Counted from the stretch's first letter, positions 36,308 to 46,077 are shown. The stretch is DNA of 64,000 nt from an uncultured Bacteroidales bacterium (GCA_946999645.1 CAMQDS010000004.1:50440-114439), one strand, 5' to 3'. Program-made: numbers and translations. The notes: generated from the sequence alone by a model not told the origin.

Positions 36308-37765
36308 TTATTTATATATAACAAGTCTTTGACCTACACGTATATTGTTGCCCCTCAGTTTATTCCATTTTCTTAATTTTGATACTGAAATCCTGTTGCG
36401 AGAGGCTATGCTCCCAAGGCAGTCACCCTTCTTGACTTTATACCAGGTCTTGCCGTAAGTCTGTTCTGTGTTGTTTTTTATTTTTTGTATTTCAGTAGGA
36501 TTGAATAACTCATCTGCCTTATATGCATATATGGTATCCTCATTCTCAATGAAACTACTTGTGTATTTATATGGTATTCTCAAAATATACTTTTCATCAT
36601 TCCCCGGTATTATATCATGGATATATTGGGGATTTAACTGTTTTAGAATATCAGATGGTATTGATGTTACTTCTGTAAGTTGCTTAAAGTGCAGATTCTT
36701 TTTGATTTCAAGTGTGTCTATATTACTTGGGAGATTTAAAGTATCTGGAATTATACCATGTTCCTTGTAATATTTAAATGCATACATAGCGCCTACAAAT
36801 GCGGGTACATATCCTCTGGTTTCCTTTGGTAGGTAGTTATAGATAGACCAAAAATCCATTTTGCCACTTCTTCTTATAGCTTTCAGTACGTTGCCTGAGC
36901 CACAGTTATATGAAGATATGGCAAGATTCCAGTCTCCGAATACGGCATAGGCATCTTTTAAGTATCTTGCAGCAGCATCTGCGGCTTTGAATGGATCCAA
37001 GCGTTCATCTACGAATGAATTTATTTTTAACCCATATATTTTTGCAGTATTGTACATGAACTGCCACATACCTTTTGCTCCTGCCCTCGATACTGCAAGA
37101 GGGTTTAGAGCAGACTCAATAACTGCCATATATTTAAGTTCTTCAGGCATGTCATATTTATTGAATGTTTCTTCAAATATAGGCAGGTAGTATTTAGCAA
37201 GTCCTAACATATGACTCATTTTACCGGGCATTTTCTCGGTATAAAGAATAATATAATTTCTTACTGTTTCATTATAGGGTAGGGTAATAAATGAATTCAT
37301 ATTTTTCAGCCTCTCTATAAATACTTCATCGGGTACATTTGAACTGAAATGCACAGAATCCATATCATAACCTTCACCTTCATCGGAACTGCTTGTCTTT
37401 TTATGCAGATGCCATAATACTTTTAAAAGGCTGTCGGTGACTTCGGCATTATAATCTTCGGGATTAAGTCCTGCCCCGAGGTTATCTTCGTCGTTTTCAT
37501 CAAATATTTTGATGATTTTAGAACGCATACTATCCTGATCGGATATCTTTGTGGCATATTTATTTACAAGACACTGGAGTGAATCTCTCTCTTCTGTTAG
37601 TTTCTTGTTCTCCTCAATTAATTCCTTTCTTCCCTTTAAGTGTTTAAGAAAAAATGAACCATCTTTCTTAAATAAAAATCTCTCAGAGGCTTCAAGTGGT
37701 GTAAAAGTAATTAATGATAATATTATAATAAATATTGTATGTGAAATAAAGTATGTCAGTTTCAT
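36308..37765 (-). CDS. Membrane-bound lytic transglycosylase (SLT domain plus LysM), MltD-like
   Basis: A 485-residue exported enzyme that cuts peptidoglycan with formation of 1,6-anhydro-muramic acid. After a signal peptide and a coiled coil (about 37-80) comes the GH23/SLT domain with catalytic Glu217 in VIESALNPLAVSRAGAKGMWQF and the AISSYNCGSGNVLKAI block. A single LysM module closes the protein (about 440-485, YKVKKGDCLGSIASRNRISVSKL) and binds glycan strands. It is the last gene of parA-parB-DUF5683-transglycosylase, an arrangement conserved in Bacteroidales. Confidence 0.94.
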   Translation of the reverse strand: MKLTYFISHTIFIIILSLITFTPLEASERFLFKKDGSFFLKHLKGRKELIEENKKLTEERDSLQCLVNKYATKISDQDSMRSKIIKIFDENDEDNLGAGLNPEDYNAEVTDSLLKVLWHLHKKTSSSDEGEGYDMDSVHFSSNVPDEVFIERLKNMNSFITLPYNETVRNYIILYTEKMPGKMSHMLGLAKYYLPIFEETFNKYDMPEELKYMAVIESALNPLAVSRAGAKGMWQFMYNTAKIYGLKINSFVDERLDPFKAADAAARYLKDAYAVFGDWNLAISSYNCGSGNVLKAIRRSGKMDFWSIYNYLPKETRGYVPAFVGAMYAFKYYKEHGIIPDTLNLPSNIDTLEIKKNLHFKQLTEVTSIPSDILKQLNPQYIHDIIPGNDEKYILRIPYKYTSSFIENEDTIYAYKADELFNPTEIQKIKNNTEQTYGKTWYKVKKGDCLGSIASRNRISVSKLRKWNKLRGNNIRVGQRLVIYK

Positions 37766-37775
37766 CTTATTACAA

Positions 37776-38732
37776 TCAGAAAGTAAATCCTATCCGTAAT
37801 CCTATACCTTCAGGAGCATAGGTATTACTGTAACGAAGTCCTATATTGTTGAATGGTCTTCCATAGGTGTTGTCAGCATAAACAGGTGATGAATCTATTA
37901 TGGTAGGGCTGATATTCATTGTTATATCATCTGAAAGTTCAAAATCCTGCATATATGAAAACACATTTGCATCTATAATTTGCAAAAGATAAAATCCTGC
38001 CAAAGCAACAATTGAATAATCTCTATATCGTCTGAATACATTTCTATAATAAAGGGCTGTTTCTGCAGATATGGGACCGTCATATGTAGAATTTTCAGCC
38101 GTTGCTATATTATGTATCCATTTATATCTATGATAATTTATATTATTTATTACTAAAAAGTGTGCCGAACCGAGCATTAAACCATAATAAATAGGAATTT
38201 TCCAAAATTCTCCGTTATAAGCCTGCCCTAAACCAGGAAGAAGGATTGAATATAATGTGGCTCTGCCGGCATGAGGCTGTATATCTTTGTGATAATTTAT
38301 TACTTCATCCATAAGAGTTCCCCAATATACAAGTCCTGCACCAATAAAAGATAAATTGCTTATAGTACGGAATTTTTCGTCTCCAGTATTGTTCCACTTG
38401 TTTCTATATGCAATACCCATTCCTATTCCAGCCCCAATTCCACCATAAATTATAGGTAACTTCCAATATTGTTTGTTATAAATCTGACCTGCTCCAATAA
38501 AGACGGTGGACCCGGCAAAAAGAACTCCGATTCTTTCATCTTTTTTATGTGACAGACCGCCAAAAAATTCTTTGAATGTAAACATGGCGTCTGTAGAGTC
38601 CCTACCACTCGTATCCCTTTTATCTACGTAACTCTGTTTAAAAGCCTTTTCTTTAAATTGCGCGTTTGACTTAAAAGAAAATACGTATATAAATGGAATA
38701 ATCAATATAAAGTATCTCAGGCACTTTCTCAT
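37776..38732 (-). CDS. DUF5683-family membrane protein
   Basis: A 318-residue protein with a signal peptide (residues 1-24) and a membrane-embedded region (about 65-215) with glycine-rich segments (AGQIYNKQYWKLPIIYGGIGAGIGMGI, LPGLGQAYNGEFWKIPIYYGLM) that repeat a GQ-x-Y-N/K-x-W-K-I/L-PI-Y-G pattern twice. The C-terminal part ends in RIGFTF, like an outer-membrane protein. The family is found beside parB throughout Bacteroidetes, but its function is unknown. It starts 2 nt after parB and ends 10 nt before the transglycosylase gene, so it is part of one operon. Confidence 0.85.
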   Translation of the reverse strand: MRKCLRYFILIIPFIYVFSFKSNAQFKEKAFKQSYVDKRDTSGRDSTDAMFTFKEFFGGLSHKKDERIGVLFAGSTVFIGAGQIYNKQYWKLPIIYGGIGAGIGMGIAYRNKWNNTGDEKFRTISNLSFIGAGLVYWGTLMDEVINYHKDIQPHAGRATLYSILLPGLGQAYNGEFWKIPIYYGLMLGSAHFLVINNINYHRYKWIHNIATAENSTYDGPISAETALYYRNVFRRYRDYSIVALAGFYLLQIIDANVFSYMQDFELSDDITMNISPTIIDSSPVYADNTYGRPFNNIGLRYSNTYAPEGIGLRIGFTF

Positions 38733-38734
38733 CC

Positions 38735-39664
38735 TTAATTGATATGTATATCTTCAAGAGCTCCAAGAAAATTTTTCATTTCCTCATCAGAATTAAACCT
38801 AATTGTCATTGTCCCTTTACCAGATTCGGAACGTTTCAGACTTATATCGTTGCTAAAGAATTTACCCATGTGTTCCAATACTTTATAGTATTCTTCCGGT
38901 AGGTCTGAAGGTGCCTTTTTATCCTCTTTCTTTTTGGACATCTTATGGATTTTATCTTCAAGTTGCCTTACAGAAAGCTCGTTTTTGATTACATAATCAC
39001 ATAATTTTTCCTGAACATCACTATCTTCAATACTTAAAAGAACCTTAGCGTGTCCTACACTGATGATACCGACCTTAAGATCATGCTGCACTTTTGCTGG
39101 AAGTTTGAGCAGTCTCAGATAATTTGTAACGGAAGCCCTCTTTTTCCCAACTCTTTCAGCCATCTGTTCCTGTGTGAGCATACACTCTTCAATAAGCCTT
39201 TGGTAACTCATTGCAATCTCGATTGGATCTAAATTTTCCCGTTGTATATTTTCGACGATTGCCATTTCCAGCATACCTTGGTCATTGGCTTCTCTTATAT
39301 ATGCAGGTATTAAATCCATCCCGGCTGCCCTACATGCTTTAAAACGCCTTTCTCCGCTAATTATCTGGTATTTTCCTGTATTTGTTCGTCTTACGGTAAT
39401 AGGTTGTATTAGTCCGAAAGTGCGTATAGATTCAGTAAGTTCTTCAAGTGCTTCATTGTCAAAAGACATCCTCGGCTGAAAAGGATTTGGCTCAATCATA
39501 TCAGCAGGTATTCTGAGAATATCTGCTGTCGCTTGTACTTCGTTGTCTCCTGCAACTTCTTTATTTATATAGCCTACAGGTTTACGTAGTTTATCAACGT
39601 CAATATTTGCACCGTCAAGCAATGCACTTAATCCTTTTCCAAGTCTGCTTTGAGGTTTTCCCAT
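38735..39664 (-). CDS. parB: Chromosome-partitioning protein ParB
   Basis: A 309-residue parS-binding CTP switch protein. It shows the nuclease-like N-terminal CTP-binding domain (NPFQPRMSF, ISGERRFKACRAAG, ENIQRENLDPIE), a helix-turn-helix (LTQEQMAERVGKKRASVTNYLRLLKLP) and a C-terminal dimerisation domain. ParB spreads around parS and recruits SMC and ParA. It follows parA by 13 nt. No convincing parS site (TGTTTCACGTGAAACA-like) was seen in the window. Confidence 0.97.
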   Translation of the reverse strand: MGKPQSRLGKGLSALLDGANIDVDKLRKPVGYINKEVAGDNEVQATADILRIPADMIEPNPFQPRMSFDNEALEELTESIRTFGLIQPITVRRTNTGKYQIISGERRFKACRAAGMDLIPAYIREANDQGMLEMAIVENIQRENLDPIEIAMSYQRLIEECMLTQEQMAERVGKKRASVTNYLRLLKLPAKVQHDLKVGIISVGHAKVLLSIEDSDVQEKLCDYVIKNELSVRQLEDKIHKMSKKKEDKKAPSDLPEEYYKVLEHMGKFFSNDISLKRSESGKGTMTIRFNSDEEMKNFLGALEDIHIN

Positions 39665-39677
39665 AAAATAGTATTAT

Positions 39678-40451
39678 TTATCGCTTTGAATTTCTTTCAA
39701 TAACTTCTTTTGCCAAATTGAGGTAGTTGGTGGTCCCCATACTCATTACATCATAGAGAATTATAGGTTTTCCATGTGATGGAGCTTCACTCAGTCTTAT
39801 TGTTCTCTGTATTATTGTATCAAAGACCATATCCTTAAAATGATCTTTAAGTTCATTTACTACCTGTGTGTGTACTTTAGTCCTGCCATTGAACATAGTA
39901 ACAACAAAACCTTCAATTGTAAGTGACGGATTAACTCCGTTCTGTACAAGACGTATTGTCTGCAAAAGTTTTCCCAATCCTTCAAGTGCAAAGAACTCTG
40001 GCTGAACTGGTATGATGACCGAGTCTGCCGCTGTAAGTGAATTTACTGTTATAAGTCCCAATGAAGGAGAACAATCTATTATAATGTAATCGTAATTATC
40101 TTTTATGGGAGCAAGTGCTTCTTTCATAAGAGATTCGCGATTCTCTGCATCCAACATTTCAATTTCAGCACCGACCAAATTTATGTGAGAAGGTATCATT
40201 TGTAGGTTTTCCATTTCAGTTTGAATGAGTACATCTTTAGCACTAAGTTTACCAATCATAACTTCGTACAAAGTCCTCTGTTCATCTGAATCAGGATAAA
40301 AATTCAACCCTGATGTCGTATTGGCCTGTGGATCTGCATCGATTATCAGAACTTTTTTCTCCAATACAGCCAGTGAGGCTGCAAGGTTGATAGCGGTCGT
40401 CGTCTTTCCGACACCGCCTTTCTGATTTGCTATAGCAATAACTTTCCCCAT
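39678..40451 (-). CDS. parA: Chromosome-partitioning ATPase ParA/Soj
   Basis: A 257-residue Walker-type ATPase. The deviant Walker A motif KGGVGKTTTAINL starts at residue 11, and LIIDADPQANTTSGL and DYIIIDCSPSLG are the other nucleotide-binding signatures. It forms DNA-bound gradients that move ParB complexes. It heads the parAB-DUF5683-transglycosylase operon. A TAAATTTG -7-like box (40479-40472) lies 20 nt before the start. Confidence 0.97.
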   Translation of the reverse strand: MGKVIAIANQKGGVGKTTTAINLAASLAVLEKKVLIIDADPQANTTSGLNFYPDSDEQRTLYEVMIGKLSAKDVLIQTEMENLQMIPSHINLVGAEIEMLDAENRESLMKEALAPIKDNYDYIIIDCSPSLGLITVNSLTAADSVIIPVQPEFFALEGLGKLLQTIRLVQNGVNPSLTIEGFVVTMFNGRTKVHTQVVNELKDHFKDMVFDTIIQRTIRLSEAPSHGKPIILYDVMSMGTTNYLNLAKEVIERNSKR

Positions 40452-40471
40452 AAATTCTAAAGGTTATTTGG

Positions 40472-40479
40472 CAAATTTA
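40472..40479 (-). promoter_or_regulatory. Candidate -7 box (TAAATTTG) for the parAB operon
   Basis: An exact match to TAnnTTTG on the minus strand, 20 nt before the parA start and inside the 88-nt gap after priA. No spaced -33 element is evident. Confidence 0.4.
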
Positions 40480-40539
40480 ACAATAATATGTAAGTATCCC
40501 AGATTTTTTGACTGATGTGTATCAAAACATTTAAGACCC

Positions 40540-42522
40540 CTATTGATATGGATCTACGTCTATAATTATATGACCAGTATATTTTTTATCTCTTTCAAAA
40601 GTTGTTATATTATTGTATATAAGATGTTTATTATCTTTTGAAAACTTGTCTCTATTAAGGGTAATACGAATATGGCGAATGTATTTTCCTCCAATCATAT
40701 CTATTACTGGTGCATAAGGGCCTATTGTATTGAATTTATCTGAAAAAATATCATATAAAAGGTAGGACATCTTTTCTACTCTTTTGAGGTTATTATCTTT
40801 TATGATAATATTGACAAGTCGTGAAAATGGAGGGTAATTAAATATTTTTCTCTCATTGAGCATTTGTGAGATTATATCTTTGTCAACTTGCAGTTCTCCC
40901 TTGATTTTCTTGTATATAGGATGTTCTGGGGTGGCTGTTTGTATAATAAAGATTCCTTTTGTATCCCGTCTTCCACATCTGCCTCTAAACTGTTCGAGTA
41001 ACTGAAGACTCCTTTCGTCTGCCCTGAAATCTTGTACGCCAAGAAAAGAGTCTGCATTGATTACTGCTACAAGCATAAGATTCTTGAAATCAAAACCTTT
41101 TGCAACTATTTGAGTACCAATTAGAATGTCTATATTGCCTGCTGCAAAATCCCTGATTATTTTTTTTCTATCCGCTGCAGATGATAAATCTCCATCCAAT
41201 CTTGCAACTTTTGCACTTGGAAATAGTTCTACGGTTTCTTCTTCAATTTTTTGAGTACCAGCACCTTTAGGTAATGTCATCCCATTACATTTATGGCATA
41301 TTCCTGTATAAATTTCTCTGTAACCGCAGTAATGGCAGATTAATTTGTTTGTACTCTTATTGTATGACAGACTTACGTTACAGTGTGGGCATTTGGGAAT
41401 ATCTCCACAGTCTTCACATTGTACAAAGGGAGAATATGATTTGACATTGCGTAAGATTAAAGCCTGTGAGCCACGACTAAGTACCTCATTAATCTTTTTT
41501 ATTAGTTTTATAGAAAAGTCTCCCTTCATGCCCCTTTTACGTCTTTCGGCTTTTGTATCTATAATCTCAACATCTGCGTTCTCTGCCCCATAATATCGTT
41601 GATTTAATTTAATATGTATATAACGACCTGTAATGCAATTATATAGGGATTCTAATGATGGAGTGGCACTACCTAAAATTACATTGCTATTGTGAATTTG
41701 TCCGAGAACAATGGCTATGTCTCTTCCATTATATCTTGGGGCTGGAGAGTCTTGCTTGTAGGACACATCATTTTCTTCATCTACTATTATCAGACCTAAG
41801 TTTTTGTGTGGAAGGAATATAGATGATCTTGTGCCTAAAAGTATATAACTTCCTTCTGCCATTTTCCTTATTGCATCACGTTTTTTTGCTTTTGTTATTC
41901 CAGAATGGAAAATAATAAGGTTGTCCGAATAAATCTGTTTTAGCCTGTCTTCCAATTGGTTACTCAATGCAATTTCAGGTATCAAGTATAGTATACTCTT
42001 TCCTTTTGCTAATACTTCTGATGCTAATTTTATGTAGATTTCAGTCTTTCCTGAACCTGTTATTCCATCGAGAAGGACTGTTTTGTTTTCTAAAAAACTG
42101 GCATTTATTCTATTGTATACATCTGTTTGAGCATCACTTAATACTATATCATTAATATTAAATGAATTACATGAATTTTTTTGTTCAATGATTTTATCTT
42201 CAGTATATGCAGCTTTGTAAACTTCTCCAACTGTACATAAGTAGTATTCTGAAACAAATTGCCATAATTCAAGTTCTTCTTCTGAAATTGCCGGTAAACT
42301 CTCTGCTATTGAGTTTATAGGTAAAATCTTTGATATTGCAGTATTTGGAGTTACATCTATTTTATCAACTACTCCTACATATTCCTGCTTTACTATTGTA
42401 ACATTTACCCTGGTACCGCGTTTTAAACTTCCTGATTCAATAAACTTATAGTCTACCGAATAATAAGGATTCCACTCTAATTTTATCGGAAGAATCACTG
42501 ATATGAAAACAGACTGCCTCAT
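40540..42522 (-). CDS. priA: Compact replication-restart helicase PriA
   Basis: A 660-residue superfamily-2 helicase that reloads the replisome at stalled forks. It has the N-terminal 3'-end-binding domain (VILPIKLEWNPYYSVD), Walker A GITGSGKT (153-160), the Walker B box DEEN (248-251), GSATPSLESL, the eight-Cys zinc-binding insert (CEDCGDIPKCPHC...CHYCG...CHKC) and the helicase motifs GTQIVAKGFDF and QLLEQFRGRCGR. It is shorter than E. coli PriA (732) because the N-terminal region before Walker A is about 70 residues smaller. Walker B usually reads DEEH; here the His is Asn. The only Met before the conserved region is 42522, and it lies in an inverted repeat. Confidence 0.93.
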   Translation of the reverse strand: MRQSVFISVILPIKLEWNPYYSVDYKFIESGSLKRGTRVNVTIVKQEYVGVVDKIDVTPNTAISKILPINSIAESLPAISEEELELWQFVSEYYLCTVGEVYKAAYTEDKIIEQKNSCNSFNINDIVLSDAQTDVYNRINASFLENKTVLLDGITGSGKTEIYIKLASEVLAKGKSILYLIPEIALSNQLEDRLKQIYSDNLIIFHSGITKAKKRDAIRKMAEGSYILLGTRSSIFLPHKNLGLIIVDEENDVSYKQDSPAPRYNGRDIAIVLGQIHNSNVILGSATPSLESLYNCITGRYIHIKLNQRYYGAENADVEIIDTKAERRKRGMKGDFSIKLIKKINEVLSRGSQALILRNVKSYSPFVQCEDCGDIPKCPHCNVSLSYNKSTNKLICHYCGYREIYTGICHKCNGMTLPKGAGTQKIEEETVELFPSAKVARLDGDLSSAADRKKIIRDFAAGNIDILIGTQIVAKGFDFKNLMLVAVINADSFLGVQDFRADERSLQLLEQFRGRCGRRDTKGIFIIQTATPEHPIYKKIKGELQVDKDIISQMLNERKIFNYPPFSRLVNIIIKDNNLKRVEKMSYLLYDIFSDKFNTIGPYAPVIDMIGGKYIRHIRITLNRDKFSKDNKHLIYNNITTFERDKKYTGHIIIDVDPYQ

Positions 42523-42561
42523 TACGGTTGCGAATATAGCAAATATTCAGTAATGAGGCAG
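42514..42561 (-). repeat. 12-bp inverted repeat burying the priA start codon
   Basis: CTGCCTCATTAC and GTAATGAGGCAG are perfect 12-bp arms separated by 24 nt. In the priA mRNA the 3' arm contains the AUG and the next two codons, so the hairpin could hide the start codon. The same hairpin could also act as a weak terminator for the upstream ABC genes, but the sequence after it is only loosely T-rich. Confidence 0.7.
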
Positions 42562-42584
42562 ATAGAAAATCGTTTATCGGAAGT

Positions 42585-44306
42585 CTAATTATTGTCCTGT
42601 TGGAGTTTTATCATTCGTGCAAATTCACCGTTCTTTTCTATTAACTCTTCAGGTCTTCCTTGCTCACTTACAACTCCTCCGTCTATTACTACAATATGAT
42701 CAGCATTACGAACAGTACGCATTCTGTGTGCAATTATTATGACAGTTTTGTCTTTTACCAATTCAGATATACCAGCCTGAACTTTTGTCTCATTTTCAGC
42801 ATCAAGACTTGCCGTTGCTTCATCCAAAAGTATTACTGGTGCATTTTTAAGTAGGGCTCGTGCTATGGATATCCTTTGTCTTTCTCCTCCTGAAAGCGTA
42901 GAGCCGTTTTCTCCGATGACTGTATCATAGCCATTAGGCAACTTCTTTATGAAATCATCACATTGAGCTGATTTCGCTGCTTCTATGATTTCTTCGTCTG
43001 TTGCATTAAGTTTTCCTATACGGATATTATCCTTAACTGAAGCATTGAAGAGTATTACATCTTGAAAGACAATAGCATAGTTTTTTAGTAAGGTCTCAGG
43101 TTCTATTTTGGAAATGTCTTTCCCACCCAATGTTATAGTACCACTATTTATGTCCCAGAATCGTGCTGCAAGTTTAGCGGTTGTGCTTTTTCCTCCTCCA
43201 GATGGCCCTACAAGTGCAGTTACCTTGCCTTGTTTAGCTGTAAATGAAATATCTTTTAATACCTGTTTGTCCTTTTCATAAGCGAAACCTACATGAGTAA
43301 ATTTAATATCATAGTTATCAGGTTTTATATTTGTATCTCCTCCTTGAATAGGCATGGCTTCCATCTCTTTCATCCTATCAATACGCACATCAAGGTATGA
43401 GAGTACTATCATATTTGTACATACTTCAAGTACAGGATTGAATACCATGGCTGATACAATTAGGAAGGCTAAGTATACGAATAGTGAAATTTGTCCCTGA
43501 CTAAACATATAAGCTCCATATAACATTACAGACGGCATTCCCAATTTTAATAATATTGCTGTGATGTTAACGAAAACGCCTGACGAAAGCTCCTTATTTC
43601 TAAGTTCATTCTCATATAGTTTTAAATCCTTTGCGAGTTTTTTTTCGTATTTTTCTTCTCCGTTATAGGATTTGATTTCTTGTATACATTCAATACCTTC
43701 TTGAATTTCTTCTGTTATATGACGCTTTAGATTATAAATATATACATAACCTTTTTTTATTTTATTTCTTGATATTATTATAGTCAGCAAAGCCAATGGA
43801 ACTACCCAAAATAGAGCCAATGACATCTTCCAATTGTATGTAAACATACATATTGCTATAATTATCAAACTGATACATGATGCAAATAATTGAGGTACCG
43901 AATGAGAAAATGTATGCTCCAATTCAGAGCAATCCTCCATTATTGTAGAGGTTAAATCGGAAAGATTTTTTTCTCCAAAAAAGGCAAGTGGAAGTTTGCG
44001 CAATTTTTCTGCAAGGCTTATACGCCTGTGAGCACTTTCATCATATATTGTTATATATGTACTATTATATTGTAATCGACAGATTATAAACATAATAGCT
44101 ATAATAATGACGGCTAATATAAGATAAAACCATATTGTGTGTTTAGTAGGGACAGCCTCTAAATATTCCATAAGGAAAAAGAATAGATATGCTGCCGGTA
44201 ACATAATGGCAAGGTTCAGCAGAGTGGAAAATATTATTCCTTTCTTTAAGTCTTTTGCACCTTTTTCTGATAAGGCAAAAAGTTTCTGAAAATATTTTGT
44301 AATCAT
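42585..44306 (-). CDS. Half-size ABC transporter (permease-ATPase fusion), second subunit
   Basis: A 573-residue protein with six membrane helices (about 1-310) and a C-terminal ATPase domain. It has Walker A GPSGGGKST, Q-loop FQDVILF, signature LSGGERQR, Walker B ILLDEATASLDAENE and H-loop IAHRM, all intact. It probably pairs with the product of the gene 13 nt upstream to form a heterodimer under TetR control. I start at ATG 44306, which avoids overlap with the upstream gene. Its exporter fold fits drug or lipid efflux, but TetR-linked pairs of this kind also include siderophore transporters; the substrate is unknown. Confidence 0.9.
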   Translation of the reverse strand: MITKYFQKLFALSEKGAKDLKKGIIFSTLLNLAIMLPAAYLFFFLMEYLEAVPTKHTIWFYLILAVIIIAIMFIICRLQYNSTYITIYDESAHRRISLAEKLRKLPLAFFGEKNLSDLTSTIMEDCSELEHTFSHSVPQLFASCISLIIIAICMFTYNWKMSLALFWVVPLALLTIIISRNKIKKGYVYIYNLKRHITEEIQEGIECIQEIKSYNGEEKYEKKLAKDLKLYENELRNKELSSGVFVNITAILLKLGMPSVMLYGAYMFSQGQISLFVYLAFLIVSAMVFNPVLEVCTNMIVLSYLDVRIDRMKEMEAMPIQGGDTNIKPDNYDIKFTHVGFAYEKDKQVLKDISFTAKQGKVTALVGPSGGGKSTTAKLAARFWDINSGTITLGGKDISKIEPETLLKNYAIVFQDVILFNASVKDNIRIGKLNATDEEIIEAAKSAQCDDFIKKLPNGYDTVIGENGSTLSGGERQRISIARALLKNAPVILLDEATASLDAENETKVQAGISELVKDKTVIIIAHRMRTVRNADHIVVIDGGVVSEQGRPEELIEKNGEFARMIKLQQDNN

Positions 44307-44319
44307 AACAGTCTTTATT

Positions 44320-46074
44320 TTATAGTTTCCAAGCAATTGCTTTTTGATATTCTGTCCACATTTCATAATAAGCGCCTTTTTGCTCAATTAATTCTGTGTG
44401 TGTGCCTGACTCTTTAATCTTTCCATTTTCAAGAACGACAATATTATCTGCATCATTAATAGATGTCAGTCTGTGTGCAATCATTAGCACTGTCTTTCCC
44501 TTTGTAAGATGTTTAAGCGCACTACGGATCTGATATTCATTTTCAGGATCCGCAAAGGCGGTTGCTTCATCTAAAATAATGATAGGGGCATTTTTTAATA
44601 TTGCTCTTGCAAGAATAATACGCTGTTGTTCGCCTCCTGAAAGATATGTTCCTTCAGAACCTATAATGGTATCGAGCCCTTTTGGCAGTTTGTCAATTAT
44701 CTCACGGCTTCCTGAAAGATCAATTGCTTTGTTGACATCTTCAATGCTTGCATTAGGATTTCCATATCTTACATTGTCAAGCAATGACATTTTGAATAAT
44801 CTTATATTTTGGAAAACAAAAGATACATATTTCATCAACTCTTCCTTATCAAAATCGCGTACATCAACTCCACCTATACTTATTTTTCCTTCCAAAATAT
44901 CCCAAAACCTTGGTATTAGTCGTGCAATAGTTGTTTTTCCACTACCTGAAACTCCTACGAGTGCAGTTGTTTTACCCTCATTTATTTGAAAACTTATATT
45001 ACTTATTGTATTTTTTGTGGCTCCTGCATATTTGAATGTTACATTTTCAAATTTTATATCAAATCCATTTGGCTTTACTTCCTTTGAACCATTTTTAAGT
45101 AGTTCTATATCTGTAAGTTTTTCAACTCTATCTACGGCTTCATTTGCAAGAAACATATTTTGACTCAATTGCATAGACCTCATAATGTTTAATGCAACTA
45201 TAGGCGTGATGAGTATATATAGCATTATATCACTAATTATGACACCTGTATTTTCTCCGTGTCCTATCATAATAATACCTGCTGGTACTAACAAGAATAC
45301 AAATGAGTTGATTGCAACTGTGTAAGCAGACATTGGATTTCGCCATATTCTTGTATATGGTATTATCTTTTCTCTATATTCTAAAATGCTATTATAAAAT
45401 CTTTTGAATGAGAAAATAGTCTGTTGGAATACCTTAACAACAGGAATTCCCCTTACATACTCTACGGCTTCTGAACTCATTTTTTCTTGTGCATCAAGGT
45501 ACATTCTTTGAAATTCTTTACCAGATGAATTCATCATATATACTAATGTTGAAAATGCAAAAATTATTGGAACCAATGTCAGAAGTCCTAATCTCCAGTC
45601 TATTGCAATAATCAATATTATTACTCCTATAGGAGTTACAAAACTCGATGCAAGATCGGGAAGTATGTGAGCAACAAACGTATGTGTGCTACTGGCATTC
45701 TCATCTATGATTTTGCGGATTTTACCTGTGTTCTGAGAATCGAAAAAGCCTAAAGGTGCCTTCATTATTTTTGTCATTGCTTTTTGCCTCATAGTCGCTT
45801 CAATACGGAAAGCGGTTAGGTGTGATAGCATCAAAGCAGCAAAATATATAATAATATCTATAATTGATATTATGAATGCTGCCAGTGCATATTGCCATAT
45901 CGGTATTTCTCCCGTTGAGGTATTACCCATCAATAGATTTCTAATAATAAGCCAAAGCAAAATGAAAGGTACTAGTGCTAGTAGCCCATCGATGGCTGAT
46001 AAAAAAACTGATAGTGGCAGCAGGGGTTTACGTTTCCCCATATATGCTCCCAAACGTTTAAGTATTTTAATCAT
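44320..46074 (-). CDS. Half-size ABC transporter (permease-ATPase fusion), first subunit
   Basis: A 584-residue exporter-fold protein: six helices in about residues 1-310, ATPase domain from about 335. Walker A is GVSGSGKTT, the signature LSGGEQQR and the Walker B/D-loop IILDEATAFADPENE. To my knowledge that last sequence recurs in IrtAB/YbtPQ-like and TetR-linked half-transporter pairs, some of which import iron-siderophores despite an exporter fold. Catalytic Glu and H-loop His are both present. It follows tetR by 3 nt and is followed by the partner gene after 13 nt. Confidence 0.9.
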   Translation of the reverse strand: MIKILKRLGAYMGKRKPLLPLSVFLSAIDGLLALVPFILLWLIIRNLLMGNTSTGEIPIWQYALAAFIISIIDIIIYFAALMLSHLTAFRIEATMRQKAMTKIMKAPLGFFDSQNTGKIRKIIDENASSTHTFVAHILPDLASSFVTPIGVIILIIAIDWRLGLLTLVPIIFAFSTLVYMMNSSGKEFQRMYLDAQEKMSSEAVEYVRGIPVVKVFQQTIFSFKRFYNSILEYREKIIPYTRIWRNPMSAYTVAINSFVFLLVPAGIIMIGHGENTGVIISDIMLYILITPIVALNIMRSMQLSQNMFLANEAVDRVEKLTDIELLKNGSKEVKPNGFDIKFENVTFKYAGATKNTISNISFQINEGKTTALVGVSGSGKTTIARLIPRFWDILEGKISIGGVDVRDFDKEELMKYVSFVFQNIRLFKMSLLDNVRYGNPNASIEDVNKAIDLSGSREIIDKLPKGLDTIIGSEGTYLSGGEQQRIILARAILKNAPIIILDEATAFADPENEYQIRSALKHLTKGKTVLMIAHRLTSINDADNIVVLENGKIKESGTHTELIEQKGAYYEMWTEYQKAIAWKL

Positions 46075-46077
46075 TTC

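Noticed and set aside
42514..42561. Simple terminator of the ABC operon
   Set aside because: The stem is strong, but its 3' arm is inside the priA coding sequence and is not followed by a proper T tract, so plain termination is less likely than an effect on priA translation.
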